From: Deltaproteobacteria bacterium UBA2385
GTDB lineage: Bacteria; Myxococcota_A; UBA796; UBA2385
Direction of reading: 5' to 3'
Assembly: GCA_002343455.1 (NCBI GenBank)
Contig: DDSR01000383.1
Span: 1-32,191, forward strand
DNA length: 32,191 nt
Shown here: positions 1-7,626 of the stretch, one piece after another
Layout: the number at the start of each line of letters is the position of its first letter
Position numbering within the stretch: the first letter of the stretch is position 1
The notes under the pieces: generated by a model
Told to the model about the DNA's origin: nothing
Seen by the model: the letters and a program-made list of their open reading frames with translations, nothing else
Databases searched by the model: none
Translations under genes and position numbers: made by a program

Positions 1-1
1 C

Positions 2-1453
2 GACTACGACGTCGACGGCACCACCAGCAGCCTGATCCTGCAAGGCACCCTGCGCCTGCTCGGCGCCGGCGACCGGCTGGACTACCACATCCCCAACCGT
101 TTTGAAGAAGGCTACGGCTTCTCGGCCGCCGCCGCCCTCAAGGCCGCCCAGGACGGCGTCGGCCTGCTGGTGACCGCCGACATCGGGGTGCGGGATCACG
201 AGGCGGTGGCCATCGCCGCCCAGGGCGGGGTCGACGTCATCGTCTGCGACCACCACCTCCCGGCGGGCGAGGCGGTGCCCGAGGCGGCCCTGGCGGTGCT
301 CTGCCCCCCCCAGGCCGACTGCCACTACGAGAACCCGGCCCTGGCCGCCTGCGGGGTCAGCCTCAAGCTGGCTCAGGCCCTGCTGCACCGCAACCCGCGC
401 TACGAGGCCCTGCTGCGCTCGATGCTCAAGATGGCGGCCATCGGCACGGTCGCCGACGTGGTGGACCTGGCCACCCCCGAGAACCGGGCGATCGTCTCGC
501 TGGGCCTGGCCGAGCTGCGCCGCGGGCCGCACGCGCCGGGGCTGGCCGCCCTGATGCAGGTCGCGGGCATCAAGTACGACCTCGAGCAGGGCTGGCACCT
601 CGACGCGATGGACCTGGGCTTCCGCCTGGGGCCCCGCATCAACGCCGCCGGCCGCCTGGACAGCGCCACCGCGGTCATCCGCCTGATGGACGAGAAGGAC
701 CCCGCCCGCGCCCGCGAGCTGGCCCGCGAGCTGGACGCCGTCAACAGCGAGCGCCAGTCGATCCAGCACAAGCTCGTCGCCCAGGCCCTGGCCCAGGTGG
801 GCGAGGACCCGCCCCCCTTCGTCGTCCTGTGGGGCCCCGAAGAAGAGGGCTGGCACCGCGGCGTGGTCGGCATCGTCGCCGCCAGGCTGCGAGAGCAGCT
901 CAACCGCCCGGTGGCGATCGTCTCGGTCGCCGGGGACGAGGCCCGCGGCAGCGTCCGCAGCACGCCCCAGGTCCACGCCGTCGCCGCCCTCGACGACGCC
1001 GCCGGCCTGCTCTCCCGCTACGGCGGCCACCCCGCCGCCGCCGGCTTCTCGCTGCCCGCCCGCGATCTGCCCGCCCTCGCCGAGCGCCTCGCCGCCTGGA
1101 CCGCCAGCCAGGTCGGGACCCAGCCTCCTCCGCCCGAGCTGCAGATCGACGCGATCGCCGGTCCCGAGCTGCTGACCTGGCCCGTCATCGAGGGCCTCCT
1201 CCGCCTGGGCCCGCACGGCAAGGGCAACCCCCCTCCCCTGCTGGCCGTGCCCTGCCTGCCCACCGGCGTCCGCCCGCTGGGCAAGGACCACCTCGTCTTC
1301 ATGGCCGGCCCGGTCGAGGCCGTCTGGTGGGGAGGGGCCCGCCACGCGCACCTCCTGCAGCGCCCCGTCGAGCTGGCCGCCGAGCCCGGGCTCAACCGCT
1401 ACAACGGCCGCACCGCCAGGCGTCTGACTGTGCGCGATGTGCGGCCGGCCTAG
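2..1453 (+). CDS. recJ: Single-stranded-DNA-specific exonuclease RecJ, 3' part (5' end outside window)
   Basis: The reading frame is open from the left edge and ends with TAG at 1451-1453, so the N-terminus is missing. RecJ degrades single-stranded DNA 5' to 3' in recombination and mismatch repair. The DHH-family phosphoesterase motifs are visible: DYDVDGT at the very start (motif I), ADIG with its Asp (motif II, where most relatives have VDxG), and DHH followed by LPAGE (motif III) near base 250. The DHHA1 domain follows, with GWHRGVVGIVAARL (about 850-890) and GGHPAAAGF (about 1021-1050). A C-terminal OB-like segment contains LGPHGKGNP where the family has LEPFGxGNP. All visible catalytic motifs look intact. 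Nothing follows it on the same strand; the next gene is convergent. Confidence 0.95.
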   Translation, partial: DYDVDGTTSSLILQGTLRLLGAGDRLDYHIPNRFEEGYGFSAAAALKAAQDGVGLLVTADIGVRDHEAVAIAAQGGVDVIVCDHHLPAGEAVPEAALAVLCPPQADCHYENPALAACGVSLKLAQALLHRNPRYEALLRSMLKMAAIGTVADVVDLATPENRAIVSLGLAELRRGPHAPGLAALMQVAGIKYDLEQGWHLDAMDLGFRLGPRINAAGRLDSATAVIRLMDEKDPARARELARELDAVNSERQSIQHKLVAQALAQVGEDPPPFVVLWGPEEEGWHRGVVGIVAARLREQLNRPVAIVSVAGDEARGSVRSTPQVHAVAALDDAAGLLSRYGGHPAAAGFSLPARDLPALAERLAAWTASQVGTQPPPPELQIDAIAGPELLTWPVIEGLLRLGPHGKGNPPPLLAVPCLPTGVRPLGKDHLVFMAGPVEAVWWGGARHAHLLQRPVELAAEPGLNRYNGRTARRLTVRDVRPA

Positions 1454-1455
1454 GG

Positions 1456-1587
1456 TCCGTGCCCAGAATTTTCTGACAGGTCCCGCGTGGCCCTCCGGGC
1501 ACGGGCACCAGGCTTTGCTGACGGGGGGAGGATGCCTCCCCCCGCATGCGCTGGATGACCTCGGCGGAAATGGCGACCCCATGCTCC
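1456..1587 (+). repeat. Dispersed repeat, copy 1 (inverted relative to 1989-2124)
   Basis: This stretch starts three bases after the recJ stop codon. It matches the reverse complement of 1989-2124 in collinear blocks. Bases 1456-1468 match 12 of 13 with the reverse complement of 2112-2124, around CGTGCCCAGAA. The block CACGGGCAC at 1500-1508 matches the reverse complement of 2074-2082. Bases 1548-1587 match 31 of 40, ungapped, with the reverse complement of 1989-2028. The copy also contains a perfect hairpin at 1523-1543. It looks like one member of a genomic repeat family; the function is unknown. Confidence 0.65.
1523..1543 (+). other. Perfect 9-bp GC hairpin downstream of recJ
   Basis: GGGGGGAGG at 1523-1531, the loop ATG, and CCTCCCCCC at 1535-1543 form a perfect stem 70 bases after the recJ stop. 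No T-tract follows, so it is not a standard intrinsic terminator. It could still slow polymerase or protect the recJ transcript 3' end. Confidence 0.4.
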
Positions 1588-1703
1588 CCGTGGAGGCTTG
1601 GGTGGCCTGATGAGGACCCAGGAGGGGCGTGATTCACGCGCCCTTCCCCCCCGAGTCGGGATCTCCGATGTGCCTGGCAGTCCCGGTCCTTTGACGCGGT
1701 GAA

Positions 1704-1779
1704 CCACCACGGAGACACGGAGCGGCACGGAGGGTACACGGAGATTCGCGAGGCGGGGCATCTCCGTGCCTCCTCGGTG
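1704..1779. repeat. Cluster of CACGGAG repeats with inverted partner
   Basis: CACGGAG occurs four times, at 1708-1714, 1716-1722, 1726-1732 and 1737-1743. The inverted form CTCCGTG follows at 1762-1768. The pattern resembles the 'ACCACGGAGACACGGAG' type of intergenic repeat seen in many unrelated bacterial genomes; this is recalled from general experience and was not searched. No coding frame here looks real. Confidence 0.55.
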
Positions 1780-1793
1780 AAGCGCCAGGCCTC

Positions 1794-1939
1794 CCAAGTT
1801 ACCAATAAGATGACCGATCATCCTCCGAGCAACTTGGCCTGAACCCAAGTTGCTCCAGAGATGAACGCACATCCTGCCAGCAACTTGGCCTCAACCCAAG
1901 TTACCCGTTGGATGACTCATCATCCCCCGAGAAACTTGG
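1794..1939. repeat. Three tandem 51-bp hairpin units
   Basis: The units start at 1794, 1845 and 1896, an exact 51-bp period. Each begins with CCAAGTT and carries AACTTGG 30-32 bases further on, forming a 7-bp outer stem. Each also has an inner dyad: GATGA-n4-TCATC in units 1 and 3, and GATG-n6-CATC in unit 2. Between units 1 and 2 the arms can alternatively pair as GCAACTTGG with CCAAGTTGC, 9 bp around a 7-base loop. The bases between the conserved arms vary while the pairing is kept. The last unit loses similarity after 1939. Confidence 0.8.
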
Positions 1940-1988
1940 AGCGCGAGCCGCCGGTCCCCCTACCAACTCGCCCCCCTTCGCCTGCACT

Positions 1989-2124
1989 GGACCATGGAAT
2001 CGCTTCTTCTGCCGGGGTCATCAAGCGCGCCCCCCCTCCCCGCGCCTTATGGGCGCGCGCGCCTCCGGCTCCAGTGCCCGTGTTCGGGGTTTGAACCCAC
2101 CCGTCAAGGACTTCTGGGCACGGG
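1989..2124 (-). repeat. Dispersed repeat, copy 2 (inverted relative to 1456-1587)
   Basis: This is the second member of the repeat pair, oriented so that its head (CGTGCCCAGAA on the minus strand) starts 25 bases beyond the stop codon of the lipoprotein gene at 2150-3043. The conserved blocks are 2112-2124, 2074-2082 and 1989-2028. Spacing between blocks differs by a few bases from copy 1, so the copies have diverged. Both copies sit in the 3' flank of a gene and point away from it. Confidence 0.65.
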
Positions 2125-2149
2125 CACCATGGGGCGGTCGCGGCTCCGC

Positions 2150-3043
2150 TCACTCCGCGAAGATCTCGTCCAGCGTCTTGGATCCGTCGGCGACGTTCAT
2201 CATGCAGGAGCGGTTGCGGGTCGCCTCGTCGGGGCCCATGTTGGTGGCCCAGATGTCGGCCGTGAAGAAGATCGGCTGGTGGAGCTGGGTGTGGTGGTTG
2301 GTGGTGAAGGGGCCGTCGAGCGGATCGAAGAGCACGGTCAGCTTCATATGCTCCCGGCTGAAGGACTCGACGCAGACGGTGGACTTCGTCATGCCGTCGG
2401 GCAGGCTGTAGACGTGGTGGTACTTCTCGCCGTCGTGCCAGCCGAGCATGAGCTGGTGGGCCGAGAAGCTCGGGTTCGCGGTGTGGCCGCCTCCGTCGGT
2501 GAACTCCCCGATGTAGTCGCTCAGCGAGGCGCCGGGGATGGTCAGGTTGAGCTTGAAGAGGTAGTCGCCGACCCGCTCGCCGTTCTTGATCGGGTCGGTC
2601 AGCAGCCAGACGGAGCCGTACTCCGTGCTGTCGAAATACTCGGTCAGGTTGATGCAGTGGTCCTCGGCGACGTAGCTGACGCCGGTCAGGATGAGGACCA
2701 TGCCGTCGGGCATGTCCCACTTCACTGGCATGAAGACCGAAGCATCCAGGTGCATGTCCCGCCCGAAGACCCGGTCGGCGTGTAAGGTTCCGACTTCGAA
2801 GGTGAGAGCATCCGCCGGTGGCTCGGGACAGGTGAAGGCTTTCGGTTCCGTCGCGCCGCCATCGCCAGCCGGCAACGAGGGCACCGCAGCGTGTTCAATC
2901 GGACCCGGCTCGGCGAGGCCGGCCAACCCCGATGCGCTCGTGGCTCCAATCTTGCCAGGATCACTTGAAGGACCGCGACCGGGACAACCGGCAAGGCCGG
3001 ACCACAGAACCGCTAGCCGCAGCCTCGACCGCCGGGACATCAT
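2150..3043 (-). CDS. Predicted lipoprotein, paralogue-like to the next gene upstream
   Basis: Not recognised as a named family. The N-terminus has two Arg pairs, a hydrophobic stretch and the lipobox LAGC, so the mature protein (about 275 residues) is probably lipid-anchored. A low-complexity Pro/Gly/Ala linker follows, then a folded region beginning CPEPPADA. This resembles CPGPPDDA in the gene just upstream (3040-3876), and both proteins later carry a Trp...EKY motif, so they may be diverged tandem duplicates. Start: two consecutive ATGs (3043 and 3040) follow a purine-rich GGGAAGGGGG site, and the upstream gene's TGA lies within them, which indicates translational coupling. Third and last coupled member of the operon led by the gene at 6068-6490. 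Confidence 0.75.
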   Translation of the reverse strand: MMSRRSRLRLAVLWSGLAGCPGRGPSSDPGKIGATSASGLAGLAEPGPIEHAAVPSLPAGDGGATEPKAFTCPEPPADALTFEVGTLHADRVFGRDMHLDASVFMPVKWDMPDGMVLILTGVSYVAEDHCINLTEYFDSTEYGSVWLLTDPIKNGERVGDYLFKLNLTIPGASLSDYIGEFTDGGGHTANPSFSAHQLMLGWHDGEKYHHVYSLPDGMTKSTVCVESFSREHMKLTVLFDPLDGPFTTNHHTQLHQPIFFTADIWATNMGPDEATRNRSCMMNVADGSKTLDEIFAE

Positions 3044-3876
3044 CCACCCCCTTCCCAATCATCCTTCAAGTGAGGCCAGACATCGGCCGGTGTCAGATCG
3101 TCGAAGAACATTGACACAAAGCCATTCGGGCCCTTTCGAAACCCAGACGTTTCGCTGGTGCTTGCGTAGTTGAACTCGAGTTCGGTTCTACGCGTCACAT
3201 ACGCGGTTCCAGCGTTCCACACGACCCAGACCGGATTCGAGACGGTGTCTTCGTACTGGCCAGCCTGGGCGGGGTCCATCCAAAACCAACCGGCGAAGCG
3301 GCCGGGCCGTATATGAGAGACACAGTCCGCCACGGGGTAGAAGTACTTCTCCGGGTCCCAGGATGTGCTGTCCCATGAATGTGGACCCAAGACCGTCTCG
3401 TTGTCATGACGATCCGCCGCGCCGGAGAGGGTGTGCTCGAGCCTGACGTTGGCGTATCCTGGGTCAACAGGCCACTCCAAGCCTTCATCGTAGCGCCGCT
3501 CACCCTGAAACTGCACCGCTGCATCCTCGTAGATATAGCTGGAGTACCACAAGTTGAGAGCGACATCATAGGGAGAGCGCACCACGCCGGAATAGGCATT
3601 GTACGGAAGAATCGTGGAACGGTAGTCGCCCCAGCTCACCGCATCCATCCGCCCTGAGGACTCGTCAATAGAGAACGAAATGTCAACCTGATGGTCCATC
3701 GCGCGAAACACCATCGCGTCATCCGGCGGACCGGGGCAGGAGTAGCTGGGCAGCCCGTCGAGGACGGGGAGCGTCTTGCGATAGTCTTCGACCGCCTCGC
3801 CTATCCAGGTCGAACGGGCCAAGGTGGGATCCGCGGCGCAGGACAGGTAAAGAGCGATCATGATGATCACGCTCAT
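3040..3876 (-). CDS. Predicted lipoprotein of unknown function
   Basis: Not recognised. It starts MSVIIMIALYLSC, a short signal peptide with lipobox LYLSC, so a lipid-anchored protein of about 265 mature residues is expected. The body is rich in Trp, Tyr and Asp and opens with CPGPPDDA, matching the neighbouring lipoprotein at 2150-3043. Later it has WDPEKY, comparable with WHDGEKY in the neighbour. Beta-rich composition suggests an extracellular binding or sugar-related domain, but that is a guess. The ATG at 3876 overlaps the TGA of the hydrolase-like gene (ATGA, 3873-3876), fixing the start. A much longer upstream extension of the frame is antisense to that gene and was discarded. Confidence 0.75.
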   Translation of the reverse strand: MSVIIMIALYLSCAADPTLARSTWIGEAVEDYRKTLPVLDGLPSYSCPGPPDDAMVFRAMDHQVDISFSIDESSGRMDAVSWGDYRSTILPYNAYSGVVRSPYDVALNLWYSSYIYEDAAVQFQGERRYDEGLEWPVDPGYANVRLEHTLSGAADRHDNETVLGPHSWDSTSWDPEKYFYPVADCVSHIRPGRFAGWFWMDPAQAGQYEDTVSNPVWVVWNAGTAYVTRRTELEFNYASTSETSGFRKGPNGFVSMFFDDLTPADVWPHLKDDWEGGG

Positions 3877-6071
3877 GCCGTCACGACTTCGCTGGATGCC
3901 ACGCTGAGCTGTCGGCTGGACAGCAGCAGCAGCGGGGACATCCCCAGGCCGAGGCTGATCTCTGCGGTGCGGAAGATTCGGCCCACCCGCGTGATGGTCT
4001 GCTTCGCCGGGAGCACTGGAGACCAGCGCTGCTCCGGGAACCGACCCTTGGTCGACGACAACGTGGTGGGGCTCTCGTAAGGCACCGTATCGAGCTGGAA
4101 CACCCGCGGACGGACCCTCTCGCACTGGAAGACCAGGCGAGCCTCTACAGGGCGACCCGCGGACGAGGTGGCGGATGGCCACCCCGGGTCGAGGAAGCAG
4201 AGGTAGGACCAGCCGGCGCTGAGGCCAGGAACCGGTCCGCCTTCGAACTCGATGATCCAGAGCATATCGGCGGGCAGGAGAGCGCCCGCCTCGAAATCCC
4301 GGAAGAACTCCCCCCAGCTCAACCCGTCCAACACCCCCGGCGACAGCACCCGCACGGTCGTCGCCGGCACCAACCAGCGGCCGAACTCCCGCAGCGCGTA
4401 CCAGGAGGGCCGCATCCCTGCCGTGCTGGGATCGTCGCCACCGTCCTGGAAGTCATACCGGATGCCGGTGCCCGCGAAGGCGCTGCCCCGGTTGCCGATG
4501 TGGCAGTGCCAGCCCACGATGTCCGCCGCGGCGGCGCGCGCCACGCCCAGCCGCATCCAGACGCTCTGCGCCTGGAAGGCCAGCGCTCCGGTCGTGTAGG
4601 AGGCCCACACCGGAGGCCGGTCCGAGGGCACGACCCCGCCTCCGAAGGACAAGGCCAGGGCCTTCGTCACGGCGACCGCGCCGTCCTCGCAGTCCACCTC
4701 GTGCCCGGACAGGATCTTCGTGTACAGCGTCTCGAAGCCCGGCTCCCCCTCCCCCATGCACAGCACATTGACCCCGGTCTCGAAGCAGGTCACCCGCGGC
4801 ACGGAGCCACCGGTCCAGACGAAGTCGCGCTCCACCAGCTCGCGCAGCTCCCGGAGCTGCAAGGCCATGAAGTGCAGCGGGCGCGCGTCGTCGGGAAACA
4901 TATTGTAGTAGTGGTAGTCGACGCCCGCGACCAGCTCGTGCAGCTCGAACTCCGACCACTCCGCGCACTGGGCCTGGATGGTGGTCAGCATCCCACGAAC
5001 GAACTCCACCTTGCCCGGCCAGTAATACGCCTCCTGCCCATCCCCATCCGGCCGCGCCGACGCCAGCGCCGGCAGCCACAAGGGAACCCAGTCGCAGCGC
5101 GCCCGGAAGGCCGCGGCACAGTCGTAGTACAGCCGCCCCCAGGCGTCGCCGTCAGCAAGCTCGCGCCCGCCGTCCACCCGCGCGTGGAAGGTCTCCTGCT
5201 CGTTGCCGATCTCGATGCCCTGCAGATGCGGGCTCAGCTCGGTCTGGTGCCGCTGGAACCAGTCCCCGAGTATGGAGGCGATCATCGCGTAGAAAGTCCG
5301 CTTGTAGGCGTTGCTCGGATCCAGGGTGTAGGTGTCCCATGGAACGCCGGACCCCGTGCTGAACGCGACGTCCTCGCCCTTAGTCCAGTCTGAGATCGAT
5401 TGCCCGATATGTCCCGGCGCCCATCGCAGCCCCACCGGGTTGACCTGGGTGCCTTCGCCGCCGGGGCCGTCGGCCGGGCGTCCGCCGTCCACATCCGACC
5501 AGTCCGTCGGCGCCCCCTCCCCGAAGTCAAGGAAGGTCACCAACAGCTTCTGGTCCACACCCAGCAGCGTCATGCGTTGACAGACTGCAAGCAGCCATCG
5601 CAAGCAGAAGCTGCTGGTGACTCGCTCCCTCAAGGTGCTCATGGTCATCAGGTCCGGTGTGACCTGTACCCTCCACTGCAGCTTCGTCAGGGGCACCGCC
5701 TCGCCGGGCTCCTGTTCGTAGAGCAGGTGGGACAGGTACATCTGCAGACGGCCGGGCTGTCGGAGCACGCGCACGCCCAGGCGCTGCATGTCCAGGATCA
5801 CCTCCCGCGGCTGCGCGTACTTGCGCTCGTCGTAGAAGATGACCGTGTTCAGACCCAGCTCCGCGGCACCGGTGGCCGCCGGGAAGGCGTCGGGCGACGG
5901 CGATGGGCTCGCCTGCGGGCGCCCGCCCTTTGCGGCGCGTACCCGCTCCAGGAAAGGCTCCAGCTTCATCTGCCTGGCGCGCTGAACCAGCCAGCTACCC
6001 CCGCGCCGCCGAAGGTGACGTGCATGCCTGCGCCGAGGGAGACCGGCCGGCCATGGCCTCGCCTCGTTCAT
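3873..6071 (-). CDS. Glycoside-hydrolase-like protein (clan GH-A type TIM barrel)
   Basis: 732 residues with this start. The assignment rests on two motifs at the right order and spacing for clan-A glycosidases: EIGNEQE, with an Asn-Glu pair typical of the acid/base residue (Glu about 291), and TCFETGVN, a candidate nucleophile (Glu about 431) at the end of a strand. Between them are VDYHYYN and several Trp/Tyr-rich stretches typical of sugar-binding clefts. The C-terminal ~130 residues may be a beta-sandwich. No clear signal peptide is visible, which is odd for an enzyme coded with two lipoproteins; the Arg-rich N-terminus is unusual. Start: ATG at 6071 overlaps the TGA of the upstream gene (ATGA, 6068-6071). 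A later Met (start of MKLEPF) is the alternative. Exact GH family and substrate unknown. Confidence 0.7.
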   Translation of the reverse strand: MNEARPWPAGLPRRRHARHLRRRGGSWLVQRARQMKLEPFLERVRAAKGGRPQASPSPSPDAFPAATGAAELGLNTVIFYDERKYAQPREVILDMQRLGVRVLRQPGRLQMYLSHLLYEQEPGEAVPLTKLQWRVQVTPDLMTMSTLRERVTSSFCLRWLLAVCQRMTLLGVDQKLLVTFLDFGEGAPTDWSDVDGGRPADGPGGEGTQVNPVGLRWAPGHIGQSISDWTKGEDVAFSTGSGVPWDTYTLDPSNAYKRTFYAMIASILGDWFQRHQTELSPHLQGIEIGNEQETFHARVDGGRELADGDAWGRLYYDCAAAFRARCDWVPLWLPALASARPDGDGQEAYYWPGKVEFVRGMLTTIQAQCAEWSEFELHELVAGVDYHYYNMFPDDARPLHFMALQLRELRELVERDFVWTGGSVPRVTCFETGVNVLCMGEGEPGFETLYTKILSGHEVDCEDGAVAVTKALALSFGGGVVPSDRPPVWASYTTGALAFQAQSVWMRLGVARAAAADIVGWHCHIGNRGSAFAGTGIRYDFQDGGDDPSTAGMRPSWYALREFGRWLVPATTVRVLSPGVLDGLSWGEFFRDFEAGALLPADMLWIIEFEGGPVPGLSAGWSYLCFLDPGWPSATSSAGRPVEARLVFQCERVRPRVFQLDTVPYESPTTLSSTKGRFPEQRWSPVLPAKQTITRVGRIFRTAEISLGLGMSPLLLLSSRQLSVASSEVVTA

Positions 6072-6490
6072 GACTTGAGCGTGCCCCACGCAGAGAAGCG
6101 GGCCTTGACCTCGCCGCCCTGGCTGACGTGGTACACTGCGGCCGTGATCTCCGTGTTGACCAGGAGATCCGACTTCGTCCAGAACCGCACGATGCCGGGG
6201 CTATCGACCACGACGGAGTCCACCAAGGTGGTTCCATCGGTGGTCAGCTTGACGGTCCTGCCCACGAAGCGCGGCGGCTGGTCGCCCAAGGAGCTGGTCG
6301 AACAGACGAACTCGACGCGGGCGTTCGCGCTCATGCTCTGCACCTCCACGTCGACGAACACGAAGTTCGCCTGTCCCAGCGCCTCCTGCCGGTCGTCGTC
6401 GAGCAGGTAGGTGCGCTTGCTGCCATCGCTGTTGGAGGGGCGCTCGGCCTCGGAGAAGAGCTCAAGCTGCACCTTGAAGTCGGAACCCAT
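6068..6490 (-). CDS. Small unknown protein, first gene of the GH-like/lipoprotein operon
   Basis: 140 residues, not recognised. It has no signal peptide and no membrane segment. Alternating hydrophobic and polar residues, many Val/Thr/Ser and few helix formers suggest a beta-sandwich. ATG at 6490 is preceded by GAGG with a 5-base gap. The frame upstream of this ATG stays open through the 15-bp repeats, where it would encode Ala-Pro-Gly-Val-Thr repeats, but it has no ATG, GTG or TTG before a stop, so the repeats are read as leader. The gene ends in an ATGA overlap with the hydrolase-like gene, so all four genes are probably translated from one mRNA. Confidence 0.7.
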   Translation of the reverse strand: MGSDFKVQLELFSEAERPSNSDGSKRTYLLDDDRQEALGQANFVFVDVEVQSMSANARVEFVCSTSSLGDQPPRFVGRTVKLTTDGTTLVDSVVVDSPGIVRFWTKSDLLVNTEITAAVYHVSQGGEVKARFSAWGTLKS

Positions 6491-6508
6491 GGGGACCTCG
6501 GGGCTGGC

Positions 6509-6583
6509 GGTGACCCCCGGGGCGGTGACCCCCGGGGCGGTGACCCCCGGGGCGGTGACCCCCGGGGCGGTGGTCCCCGGGGC
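6509..6583 (-). repeat. Five tandem 15-bp repeats in the leader of the 6068-6490 gene
   Basis: Unit GGTGACCCCCGGGGC (plus strand). Four perfect copies start at 6509, 6524, 6539 and 6554, and a fifth with two changes starts at 6569. Each unit contains two palindromes, GGTGACC and CCCCGGGG, so the array can act as a row of dyad operators in DNA or as a strongly folded leader in RNA. It fills the interval between the predicted transcription start and the ribosome binding site. Confidence 0.9.
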
Positions 6584-6590
6584 TCCCTTC

Positions 6591-6619
6591 CTTATATTTC
6601 AGCTCTCTCGAATACGCAA
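6591..6619 (-). promoter_or_regulatory. Sigma-70-like promoter for the 6490-2150 operon
   Basis: On the minus strand TTGCGT (6619-6614) and TATAAG (6596-6591) are separated by exactly 17 bases. The -10 element matches TATAAT at five of six positions. This is one of the few AT-rich spots in the region. Transcription would start close to 6584, at the edge of the 15-bp repeat array. Confidence 0.6.
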
Positions 6620-6648
6620 GCAGATTCGCACATGGGCGCCCGCCTCGC

Positions 6649-7524
6649 TCAGTCCCCCTGCCCCGCCGGCCCGCCCTCGGCCAGCGCCCGCAGCGCCGCG
6701 GCCAGCTCCTGCTCGCTGGCGCCCGCCGGCGGGGCGAGGCTGAACACCTCGGGGATCTGACCCAGCTCATCCCAGGACAGGAAGTCCAGGCTGATGGTCC
6801 AGCCCATGGTGGGCAGGCGCATCCGGATGCTCTCCGGCAGGCGGTCCCGCCCGGCCCGCATGGTGCTGAGGACCTCGACCAGGACCAGCGAGACGGGCAG
6901 GTTCAGCCCTGGGCCAAGGGTCCCGGGGCCAAAGGTCTCGGGGCCGGCGACCACCTCGATCCGCGACAGCAGGCCGGTGCTGGGGTCCAGCCGGGCGTGG
7001 ACCTGCACCCCCTCGGGGCCGTCCATTCGCAGCCGGACCTGGCCGTCCTCGCCCAAGGCGAGGTCGTGGACCGGCGCGTCCTTCAGCGGCAGGCCCCCCG
7101 TCAGCACCTGGTTGACGTCGCTGAGGCCGACCGCGCCGCGGGTGAGCTGGTCGAGCACGGCGGCGGCGTCCTGGCCCCGGTAGAAGCGGTTGCCCTTGGC
7201 GATCCAGGCGTGCAGCGAGGTGCCGTCGCTGGCGAGCAGCATCATCGGCGGTCCGACCGGGCTGTGGACCTCGACCCGAAAGAGGTCGGGCTGGCCGAGC
7301 ACCAGGGCCCCCTTGGTCGTGCCTGCGGCTCCCGGGCCCTCCAGGCGCACCGTGAAGCGGCCCTGCAGGGCGAAGGGGGCGGAGCGCTCGCGGGCGGCCT
7401 GGACGATGGCCTGGAGCGAGGTCGGGGCGCCGGGGGGGCCCCCGTCGACGCGGCGCACGCAGGCCATGAGCGGGACCACAGCCAGCAGGGCGAGCAGGTC
7501 TCGGCGGCTGGGCGAGGCGGGCAC
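6649..7524 (-). CDS. LolA/LolB-like (DUF4292-type) predicted lipoprotein
   Basis: 291 residues. The N-terminus RRDLLALLAVVPLMAC is a signal peptide with lipobox LMAC. The rest reads as a half-barrel of beta strands like LolA/LolB and the DUF4292 family: an early strand pair (FTVRLEGPG, KGALVLGQPDLFRVEVHSP), then GPPMMLLASDG, and a late segment of the type 'slP..I.m...g..isl'. LolB-like proteins bind lipoprotein acyl chains at the outer membrane, and relatives in this group are often of unknown cargo. It lies last in a minus-strand set headed by an MCE protein, with 102 bases between it and the TPR lipoprotein, so a role in lipid or lipoprotein handling is inferred. The end has a Gly/Ala/Glu-rich tail. 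Confidence 0.7.
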   Translation of the reverse strand: MPASPSRRDLLALLAVVPLMACVRRVDGGPPGAPTSLQAIVQAARERSAPFALQGRFTVRLEGPGAAGTTKGALVLGQPDLFRVEVHSPVGPPMMLLASDGTSLHAWIAKGNRFYRGQDAAAVLDQLTRGAVGLSDVNQVLTGGLPLKDAPVHDLALGEDGQVRLRMDGPEGVQVHARLDPSTGLLSRIEVVAGPETFGPGTLGPGLNLPVSLVLVEVLSTMRAGRDRLPESIRMRLPTMGWTISLDFLSWDELGQIPEVFSLAPPAGASEQELAAALRALAEGGPAGQGD

Positions 7525-7626
7525 GGCGGGTCCGAGGCGAAGGCGTGGGGCAGGCGAGTCAGCGAACCACCGGCGAGGGCGCAGCTAGCACGCTGGAGCG
7601 GGCGGCGTCGAGTTGTCGTGCAAAGC

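Noticed and set aside
1523..1543. Intrinsic terminator after recJ
   Set aside because: The stem is perfect but no T-run follows; kept only as a hairpin.
1794..1939. CRISPR array
   Set aside because: The whole 51-bp unit is partly conserved and self-complementary, there are only three units, no constant repeat with unique spacers, and no cas genes.
2071..2110. tRNA-like T-arm (GGGTTCAAACCC on the minus strand)
   Set aside because: No acceptor stem, anticodon arm or CCA-compatible end can be built around it; it is part of the dispersed repeat copy 2.
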